12,733 nt of DNA, taken from positions 1-12,733 of the forward strand of contig JAYOIK010000107.1 in assembly GCA_038118725.1 (NCBI GenBank). Direction: 5' to 3'. This DNA comes from JADHLJ01 sp038118725 (lineage in GTDB: Bacteria > Pseudomonadota > Alphaproteobacteria > Thalassobaculales > Thalassobaculaceae). The notes below the pieces were generated by a model, which made no database searches, was not told the DNA's origin, and worked only from the letters and a program-made list of their open reading frames with translations. The translations under genes were made by a program, and so were the position numbers. Of this stretch, positions 7,318 through 12,733 are shown one piece after another. The first letter of the stretch is position 1. Every line of letters starts with the position of its first letter.

Positions 7318-8207
7318 CCGCTAAAACCGGCGCGCCCACCCCGGCTGAAGGCTCGACATCTGCGGGGATCGCCTGGCATGTCGCGGGGATGGTGCTGTTC
7401 GCCTCGATGGACGCGGTCTCCAAGCATCTAGCGGTCGGCTTGCCGGTGGTTGAGATCCTTTGGGTGCGTTACGTATTTTTCTTTCTGTTCGGTTTGGCGC
7501 TGGCGCTGCGGCTCGAGGGTTGGTCCGCCTTCAAGACCAACGCGCCGATCCTTCAGATTACCCGAGGGCTCGCCCTGGTTACCGAGATCGGCCTGTTCAC
7601 CTACGCTTTTCGCTATCTAAAGCTGGTCGACGCGCATGTCATGGCGGCGATGACCCCGCTCATGGTCATGGCGTTGGCGGTGCCGATGCTGGGCGAGAAA
7701 GTCGGCATTCGACGCTGGCTGGCGGTCAGCGTCGGCTTTCTCGGCGTGCTTGTGATCCTGCGTCCGGGGATGGCGGCGATCGCGCCGATACAGATAGTCC
7801 CCTTGGCCGCCGCCGGGTGCTTCGCCCTCTATCTGGTGCTCACGCGCATGGCGGCGCGGCACGATTCGGTCGGCACCTCGACCCTCTATACCGGGATTGT
7901 CGGCCTTGTGGTTCTCAGTTTGGTCGCGCCACTGGATTGGCAAGCGCCAAGCCCCGAGGAATGGGGGTTCCTGCTGTTGGCGAGCCTACTCGGCATCGGC
8001 GCCCATGTCAGCGTCATCAAGGCCTTGTCCCTTTCCGAGGCGAGCGCGCTTCAGCCCTTCAACTACACGATGCTGGTATGGGCTACCTTGATCGGCTTTC
8101 TGGTTTTCGACGACTTGCCGGATCATTTCACCGTCATCGGCGCGGGCATAATCGTGATCAGCGGGCTCTATGCCTGGCATCGCGAGCGGGTCCGAAGTGC
8201 CTTGTGA
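7314..8207 (+). CDS. EamA-family drug/metabolite transporter (DMT superfamily)
   Basis: A 297-aa inner-membrane protein with about ten hydrophobic segments arranged as two EamA repeats (about 20-150 and 163-287). Typical marks are the MDAVSKHLA segment after the first helix, the VRY motif at 51-53, LMVMALAVPMLGEKV and FLGVLVILRPG at the end of the first repeat, and a second repeat ending in an IVISGLY helix. Members export or import small metabolites; the substrate cannot be told. The start is GTG 7314, overlapping the TGA of the upstream gene as GTGA, which gives the usual family length. An upstream in-frame ATG at 7218 would add 32 residues read out of frame from the oxidoreductase gene and is unlikely. 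No separate ribosome site is seen, consistent with translational coupling. The pairing suggests the transporter handles a substrate or product of the AroE-like enzyme. Confidence 0.9.
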   Translation: MTAKTGAPTPAEGSTSAGIAWHVAGMVLFASMDAVSKHLAVGLPVVEILWVRYVFFFLFGLALALRLEGWSAFKTNAPILQITRGLALVTEIGLFTYAFRYLKLVDAHVMAAMTPLMVMALAVPMLGEKVGIRRWLAVSVGFLGVLVILRPGMAAIAPIQIVPLAAAGCFALYLVLTRMAARHDSVGTSTLYTGIVGLVVLSLVAPLDWQAPSPEEWGFLLLASLLGIGAHVSVIKALSLSEASALQPFNYTMLVWATLIGFLVFDDLPDHFTVIGAGIIVISGLYAWHRERVRSAL

Positions 8208-8325
8208 TCCGGTGGAGAAAGCTGGACATTTTTCGCCGCGCCAAGGGTGACGCGCACGTCTCGGCGTAGTAGTCTCTACTTGACTCCACCGCGTGGTGGC
8301 CCAGATCGTCACACAGGAGATTTCC

Positions 8326-8526
8326 GTGAAAGCATCCGTCCTCGCCCTTGCCGCGCTTGCCGCTTCCTCGGCTCAAGCCTTCGCGCATTCCGGTCATGTT
8401 CCGGCGCCGGGCGGCGCGCATGCGTTCCAGCATGCCTTGACCGACTTAGTGGTCGTCGCGGCCGTGGTGCTGGCGATCGGCGCCGGCGCCTTGATCACGG
8501 CCAGGGCCCGCCGTCGCGACCGCTAG
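8326..8526 (+). CDS. Small exported membrane protein, unknown function (66 aa)
   Basis: The start is GTG 8326, with AGGAGA 5 nt upstream; the longer frame from GTG 8293 would lack this site and spoil the signal peptide. The product has an N-terminal signal peptide (K2, then Ala/Leu-rich, AQAFA cut site near residue 20), a short His/Gly/Pro-rich stretch with HSGH and three further histidines, one membrane helix (about 43-60) and a basic tail ARARRRDR that would stay in the cytoplasm. A periplasmic His-rich loop next to a membrane helix could bind a metal ion, but this is inference. I do not recognise the family. It has its own leader, with TTGACT at 8280-8285 and an inverted repeat CCACC-4-GGTGG at 8286-8299, and appears separate from the upstream transporter. 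Confidence 0.65.
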   Translation: MKASVLALAALAASSAQAFAHSGHVPAPGGAHAFQHALTDLVVVAAVVLAIGAGALITARARRRDR

Positions 8527-8606
8527 GGCCGGCGATTGAGATTGGCGATATCGCAAACATGTAACTCCTTGGGCTAGGCCGCGAGGGATGGAAGGTCTAT
8601 CCTTTC

Positions 8607-8624
8607 GGTCAACGATTGTTGATC
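8607..8624 (+). promoter_or_regulatory. Inverted repeat before the MmgE/PrpD gene
   Basis: GGTCAAC-GATT-GTTGATC: 7-bp arms (five perfect TCAAC/GTTGA pairs, one G-U, one G-C) around 4 nt, ending directly at the AGGAAGG ribosome site of the following gene. It could be a repressor operator in DNA or a small hairpin affecting ribosome access in RNA. Directly visible; function inferred. Confidence 0.4.
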
Positions 8625-8640
8625 AGGAAGGATGCAGCCG

Positions 8641-10017
8641 ATGGCCAGCGTTGAAGCCAAGGAACAGGATAGCCAATCGCTTACCCCGACCCGTGACCTC
8701 GGAGCCATGGTCACGGCCATCAAGGCCGAGGACATTCCAGAAAGCGCCCGGCGCTGGGCCAAGCACTGCATCCTCGATTGGATCGCCGTGACCGTTGGTG
8801 GCTGCAGGGAGCCGCTGACCGAGAAGCTACTTGAGGTCGCGGTCGCCGAAGGGGGCGGTGGTCCCGCTCGGGTCATCGGCCATCCGGAGAAGGTTGTCGG
8901 CTCCCAGGCCGCCTTGATCAACGGCGCCGCGTCGCACGCGCTCGACTATGACGATGTGAACGGGCGAATGCTCGGTCATCCGACGGTGCCGATGGTGCCG
9001 GCGCTGATGGCACTCGCCGACGAGTCCACGATGACCGGCATGCAAATGATCACCGCTTTTGTCGGCGGCTATGAGGTAGAGGCGCGGCTTAGCGACATGA
9101 CCGGCGTGGCGCATATCGACAATGGCTGGCATTCGACCGGCACGATCGGAACCTTCGGCTCGGCCGCCGCCGCCGCGAGCGCCATGGGGTTGGACGCCGA
9201 TCAAGCCACCGCCGCGCTCGGCATCGCCGCGACCCAGGCGGCGGGTCTGCGCATCATGTTCGGCACCGAGTGCAAGCCGTTTCACGCCGGCAAGGCGTCG
9301 GCCAACGGTCTGCTCGCCGCGCGTCTGGCGGGCAAGGGCTTTACCAGCCGGGAGAACGCGATCGAGGGCGAGAACGGTTTCGCCGCGACCCAGGCCGAGG
9401 GCTTCGTGCCGTTGCCGGTCTATCCCAAGTCAAACGGTCGCTTCGCGGTCGAGGAGAACCTCTTCAAGTTCCACGCCGCCTGTTACCTGACTCATGCCGG
9501 GATCGATGCCCTGCGCAAGCTGCGCGACGAGGCCGGCATCAAGCCCGCCGACGTGGTCGCCGTGCGCGAGCATGTGCCGGAGACCCACTTCACGGTCTGC
9601 AACATTCCCGAGCCGGAAACCGGGCTGGAGATCAAGTTCTCCATGCGCCACACCGCCGCCATGGTACTCTCCGGAATCGATACCGGCGCCATGGGCAGCT
9701 ATACCGACGAGGCCGCGAACCGCAATGATCTGGTGGATCTGCGCCGCAAGGTGGAAATCGTCGCCAAGCCGCTGGAGAGCCGCATGCAGGCCGAGGTCGT
9801 GGTCGATCTCGCCGATGGCCGCAGTCTCGTCGGCAAGGCGGATGCCGGGGTGCCCTCGGCGGATATCGACGAGCAGGAGCGTCGTTTGTCCGAAAAGTTC
9901 ATGGCCCTTGTGGTCCCGGTACTTGGCGAGGAACGCGCCAAGCAAGCCCTGGAGGCATGCCTTGCCTTGGATACGGCGGAAGACGCCGCCCGGATCTTCG
10001 ACGCGGTCACCGGCTAA
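8641..10017 (+). CDS. MmgE/PrpD-family enzyme
   Basis: A 458-aa cytosolic member of the family that includes 2-methylcitrate dehydratase (PrpD) and cis-aconitate decarboxylase. Family marks in order: NGAASHALDYDD (94-105), HPTVP (113-117), HSTGTIGTFG (164-173) leading into an Ala-rich helix, KPFHAGKASANG (212-223), GENGF (243-247) and KFHAACYLTHAGIDAL in the second domain. Members dehydrate, decarboxylate or isomerise di- and tricarboxylic acids; many paralogues are uncharacterised, and nothing here (no prpB/prpC nearby) singles out methylcitrate. I chose ATG 8641 because AGGAAGG lies 9 nt upstream; the ATG at 8632 directly abuts this site and would give 461 aa. An inverted repeat precedes the ribosome site. 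The gene is separated from the downstream fatty-acid-type genes by a 611-bp spacer, so it is probably its own transcript. Confidence 0.92.
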   Translation: MASVEAKEQDSQSLTPTRDLGAMVTAIKAEDIPESARRWAKHCILDWIAVTVGGCREPLTEKLLEVAVAEGGGGPARVIGHPEKVVGSQAALINGAASHALDYDDVNGRMLGHPTVPMVPALMALADESTMTGMQMITAFVGGYEVEARLSDMTGVAHIDNGWHSTGTIGTFGSAAAAASAMGLDADQATAALGIAATQAAGLRIMFGTECKPFHAGKASANGLLAARLAGKGFTSRENAIEGENGFAATQAEGFVPLPVYPKSNGRFAVEENLFKFHAACYLTHAGIDALRKLRDEAGIKPADVVAVREHVPETHFTVCNIPEPETGLEIKFSMRHTAAMVLSGIDTGAMGSYTDEAANRNDLVDLRRKVEIVAKPLESRMQAEVVVDLADGRSLVGKADAGVPSADIDEQERRLSEKFMALVVPVLGEERAKQALEACLALDTAEDAARIFDAVTG

Positions 10018-10628
10018 TCAGACGCGCGTGTGGCATTGTTTTACCCTCGTCATCCCAGCGCAACCACACAGCTGTCCGGGAAACAACTCAACGCCGCGCG
10101 TGACTTTCCGAACCCGTTACCTCAGTGAAAGCTGGGGCGCAAATCCGCATGCTAAAAACCCCCCGGCTTGTCCCCGGCGCGATGGAGAACACGGGAGCGC
10201 GGCGGATATGCGGTGGATCCTGGAGAACCGGCCTTTCTCGTCGTCTTCGCTCAGGCGGGAACCTCTCGGCGGTTGGACAGGCGCCCCATCTCAACCGTTC
10301 AGAGGGCCGCGAGGGCGATGGTCGCGCGGAATGGCCGACCGTGAAATCAAGTCCGAGGCGGCGGCCAAGGAACAAAACCAGGCAATATCGGTATCTTATG
10401 CCGCGCGCCTGGAGTTTTCCCGGACAGAAGTGAGCATGCGCTGGGATGACGAGAGATGTTTCGCCCCGAGATGCGCCTCGTCCATGGTCCCTCTAGCCGC
10501 GAACGCGAGGGTTCACCGGATTTCCCGTGGAAACCCCGGGGCGTGGAATATAGAAACATCCGGCAAACCTAACTCGCGCTCCACTCCGCGAGATTTCAGC
10601 GAAGAACCGCAACCCAAAAGGCCCCTTC
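10018..10628. other. Gene-free spacer of 611 bp
   Basis: No ORF here has both a plausible ribosome site and a recognisable product. The only long open frame is the out-of-frame continuation of a frame shadowing the MmgE/PrpD gene. Most of the spacer is a 408-bp unit bounded by inverted repeats (10046-10453). The remaining 175 bp (10454-10628) should hold the promoter of the downstream operon; TATAGA near 10549 is a possible -10 but has no good -35. Confidence 0.6.
10046..10453. repeat. Inverted-repeat-bounded intergenic element
   Basis: The 17-mer CTCGTCATCCCAGCGCA (10046-10062) recurs as its exact reverse complement at 10437-10453. Inside, after exactly 10 unmatched bases on each side, an 11-mer TGTCCGGGAAA (10073-10083) recurs inverted at 10416-10426; beyond it both arms drift into GCGCG-rich sequence. 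Each arm is thus a 38-bp unit with 28 matching bases in two blocks and identical spacing. No transposase is encoded in the 408 bp and no target duplication is obvious at the edges. It could be a MITE-like element or two copies, in opposite orientation, of a dispersed intergenic repeat. CTCGTCATCCCAGC-like repeats are common between genes in Alphaproteobacteria. Confidence 0.75.
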
Positions 10629-11405
10629 ATGTCCATCGACCTCAGCCGCAACGGTGATTTCGCCGTTATCACCATCAACCGTCCAGAAGCATTAAATGCG
10701 CTTAGTTTCAGTCTAGTACGAGATATTTCGGATAGATTGGATGAAGTAGAGGGCATGGATGCCCGCGGGCTGATATTCATTGGAGCGGGAGATCGTGCCT
10801 TCTGCGCCGGCGCGGATATCGCCGAGTTGATGGGGCGCTCGCTGGTGGACCACAAGGCGGATATGGAACGCGGCCAGCGGACCTTCGATCGGCTGTCGAC
10901 CTTTAAGATGCCGACCCTGGCGGTGATCAACGGCTTCGCCTTTGGTGGCGGCTTGGAACTGGCGACGGCGTGCAACCTGCGGGTCGCGACGCCGAACGCC
11001 AAGATGGGGCTGCCGGAGATCAAGCTCGGGGTGATCCCCGGCTATGGCGGAACCCAGAGGCTACCGCGGCTGGTCGGCGAGGGCAGGGCGATGGATATCG
11101 TACTGAGCGGCCGCGCCGTCGGCGCCGAGGAAGCCGAGCGGATCGGCCTGGTGAACCGCATTGTCGGCCAGGACGGCGCCGATCCGCTTGAGGCCGGCAT
11201 GGCCTATCTCTCGGAGATCACCCAGTTCGGTCTGCCGGCCATCGGTCTTGCCCGCGAAGCGGTGCAGCGGGCGATGGACACGCCGGTTTCCGAGGGCCTC
11301 AAGATCGAGGCGGATCTGAACACCATCGCGTTCCAGACCGAGGACGCGGTCGAGGGACTGACCGCCTTCCTCGAGAAACGCAAGCCCAGCTTCAAGGATC
11401 GATAG
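10629..11405 (+). CDS. Enoyl-CoA hydratase/isomerase (crotonase family)
   Basis: A 258-aa crotonase-fold enzyme, expected to add water to a 2-enoyl-CoA in fatty acid or branched-acid breakdown. Oxyanion-hole elements are FCAGADI (58-64) and GGG (107-109). Both glutamates that act as acid/base in true enoyl-CoA hydratases are present: E110 in GGGLELA and E130 in LPEIKLG, followed by PGYGGTQRLPRLVG. This argues for hydratase activity rather than another crotonase reaction; chain-length preference is not visible. ATG 10629 has AAAAGG 7 nt upstream. The gene is followed after 1 bp by an acyl-CoA dehydrogenase gene. Odd point: codons 19-44 (10683-10760) use AT-ending and rare codons such as TTA, CTA, AGA, GTA and AGT, unlike the rest of the gene. 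Confidence 0.94.
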   Translation: MSIDLSRNGDFAVITINRPEALNALSFSLVRDISDRLDEVEGMDARGLIFIGAGDRAFCAGADIAELMGRSLVDHKADMERGQRTFDRLSTFKMPTLAVINGFAFGGGLELATACNLRVATPNAKMGLPEIKLGVIPGYGGTQRLPRLVGEGRAMDIVLSGRAVGAEEAERIGLVNRIVGQDGADPLEAGMAYLSEITQFGLPAIGLAREAVQRAMDTPVSEGLKIEADLNTIAFQTEDAVEGLTAFLEKRKPSFKDR

Positions 11406-11406
11406 C

Positions 11407-12573
11407 ATGCGGGTCCTAGATCGCCTCGACGCCTCGCTGGATCTGCCCCAGGACGAGGCGATGGTTCTGGAGCAGGTGCGCCAGCTCGCGGTCGAAAAGA
11501 TCGCGCGCCGGGCAGCCGGCCATGACGCGGCCGGCACCTATCCCGCGGATAACATCGCCGACATGAACGCGCTCGGCATGAACGCCATGTTCGTGCCCGA
11601 GGCGCTGGGCGGCCTGGGGCTATCCTACGCGGTGTATCTTGCCTGTGTGCGCGAGATTTCCAAGGCCTGCGCGTCGACCGGGATCATCTGGGCGACCACG
11701 TTTCATGGCATGAAGCCGGTGCTGGATTTCGGCTCCGATGATCTGAAGGCCCGGGTCATGGGCCGGGTCGCCGAGGGCGCGATCGGCGCGCTCTGCATTA
11801 CCGAGCCGACGGCGGGCTCCGACGCCACGGGGATGAAGACACGGTTCCGCGCCGACGGCAATGAGATCGTCATCGATGGTGGCAAGACCTTCATCTCCAA
11901 CGGCGATATCGCGGACTTTCTGCTGGTTTTCGGCAAGTGGGACGGGATCGACGACGACAAGAAGGCGATTTCCGCGCTGGTGCTGGAGAAAGGCACGCCC
12001 GGGTTCGAGGCCCTGGCCAAGGAACGCAAGATGGGACACCGGGCCGCGCCGACCTGCGGCTTGGCCTTTGACGGTTGCCGGGTGCCGATGACCAACCTGC
12101 TGGGCGAGCCGGGGGACGGGCTGGGTATCCTGCTGACCTCGCTCAACAAGTCACGGCCCAGTGTTGCCGCCCACGCCCTCGGCATCGCACGCGGTGCCTT
12201 CGAGGACGCGGTTGGCTATATCAACGAGCGCCGTCAGTCCGGCCGCCGCATCGTCGAATTCCAGGGCATTCAGTTCATGCTCGCGGATCTCGCGACCGAT
12301 CTGGCGCTGACCGAGGAGTGGCTCTGGCGCGTCGCCCGGATGGTAGACGGCGGGTCCACGGATTTCGGTGTCGAGGCCTCGATGCTGAAGATGCGGGCGT
12401 CCGACATCGCCATGAAGATCGCCACCGAGGCGGTACAGCTGCATGGCGGCTACGGCTATATCCAGGACTTCCGCGCCGAACGCCTGATGCGGGATGCCAA
12501 GATCACCCAGATCTGGGAGGGCACCAACCAGATCCACCGCCAATTCATCGGTCGGCACTTTATTGAGCGGTAG
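11407..12573 (+). CDS. Acyl-CoA dehydrogenase
   Basis: A 388-aa FAD flavoenzyme that introduces an alpha,beta double bond into an acyl-CoA and passes electrons to electron-transfer flavoprotein. N-terminal helical domain (about 1-125), beta domain with CITEPTAGSDATGMKT (130-145, first family signature), and C-terminal helical domain with QLHGGYGYIQDF (344-355) and the catalytic base E371 in IWEGTNQIHRQ. Length and motif spacing match the short/medium-chain and branched-chain group; the substrate is not determinable by eye. ATG 11407 lies 1 bp after the hydratase TAG, with AAGGA 8 nt upstream inside the hydratase gene, so the two are co-transcribed and probably translationally coupled. The pair covers two consecutive beta-oxidation steps: the dehydrogenase makes the enoyl-CoA that the hydratase uses. 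No ETF, thiolase or CoA ligase gene is in the window. Confidence 0.95.
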   Translation: MRVLDRLDASLDLPQDEAMVLEQVRQLAVEKIARRAAGHDAAGTYPADNIADMNALGMNAMFVPEALGGLGLSYAVYLACVREISKACASTGIIWATTFHGMKPVLDFGSDDLKARVMGRVAEGAIGALCITEPTAGSDATGMKTRFRADGNEIVIDGGKTFISNGDIADFLLVFGKWDGIDDDKKAISALVLEKGTPGFEALAKERKMGHRAAPTCGLAFDGCRVPMTNLLGEPGDGLGILLTSLNKSRPSVAAHALGIARGAFEDAVGYINERRQSGRRIVEFQGIQFMLADLATDLALTEEWLWRVARMVDGGSTDFGVEASMLKMRASDIAMKIATEAVQLHGGYGYIQDFRAERLMRDAKITQIWEGTNQIHRQFIGRHFIER

Positions 12574-12599
12574 TTTCTAGCCGGCGGTCCTGGATGGTG

Positions 12600-12613
12600 C
12601 GCGCCGCGGCGCG
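12600..12613. other. 14-bp GC palindrome after the acyl-CoA dehydrogenase gene
   Basis: Perfect palindrome CGCGCCGCGGCGCG 26 bp after the stop codon. It could fold in the transcript as a 3'-end hairpin, but no T-tract follows, so it would not be a standard intrinsic terminator. The rest of the region to the window end (12574-12733) shows no gene I can support. Confidence 0.3.
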
Positions 12614-12733
12614 TCAAGGATTGATCGCCTAAGGCGGTGATGCCCTGTGGTGCAGTACTCCAAGATCAATTTTGAAACGACGATCCCTTCATCCAGGCAT
12701 GGCAACAACAGGCTCCGATAGATAACCCGATCG

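Noticed and set aside
7460..8269. Plus-strand open frame overlapping the transporter gene
   Set aside because: Out-of-frame shadow without membrane segments; the EamA frame has all the family features.
10046..10453. Inverted-repeat unit as an insertion sequence
   Set aside because: No transposase-like ORF inside and no convincing target-site duplication; kept only as a repeat element.
9494..10657. Long plus-strand open frame reading through the end of the MmgE/PrpD gene and the spacer
   Set aside because: It shadows the real gene in another frame with Arg/Pro/Ser-rich low-complexity product, crosses the inverted-repeat element, and has no ribosome site or recognisable domain.

Overview
The window is a GC-rich (roughly two-thirds G+C by eye) bacterial chromosome segment, most likely from an alphaproteobacterium. 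The evidence is the alphaproteobacterial-type SerC beside SerA, a leader in front of serC that resembles the alphaproteobacterial serC RNA motif, strong third-position G/C in most genes, and a 17-bp CTCGTCATCCC-type intergenic repeat. The genus cannot be fixed from the sequence. No rRNA, tRNA, CRISPR array, phage gene or transposase was seen.

Left part, positions 1-3102, minus strand: a serine biosynthesis operon, serC then serA. It is preceded by a candidate promoter and a short structured leader, and followed by a 65-codon secreted-protein ORF whose start overlaps the 3' end of serA. SerA and SerC catalyse the first two steps from 3-phosphoglycerate to serine.

Middle, 3279-5081, plus strand: an orphan membrane-bound PAS-PAS histidine kinase gene. 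One continuous reading frame is broken by two in-frame stops (TAG, TAA), while the kinase core downstream looks intact. It converges on a minus-strand gene (5128-6321) for a lipoprotein with two Sel1-like repeats.

6490-8207, plus strand: a shikimate-dehydrogenase-family oxidoreductase that keeps the catalytic Lys/Asp pair but lacks both substrate-binding serines. It overlaps by 4 bp (GTGA) a drug/metabolite-type EamA transporter, so the two probably handle a shared or related small molecule. A 66-codon exported, membrane-anchored protein follows (8326-8526).

8641-12573, plus strand: an MmgE/PrpD-family enzyme, then a 611-bp gene-free spacer holding a 408-bp inverted-repeat unit, then a tight two-gene operon of an enoyl-CoA hydratase and an acyl-CoA dehydrogenase separated by 1 bp. 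These suggest catabolism of an acid or its CoA ester, but the substrate cannot be read from sequence.

I did not find a clearly new multi-gene system. The best leads are the serC leader, the doubly interrupted but otherwise preserved kinase, the altered AroE-like active site coupled to a transporter, the long inverted repeat, and a short AT-rich rare-codon patch inside the crotonase gene.
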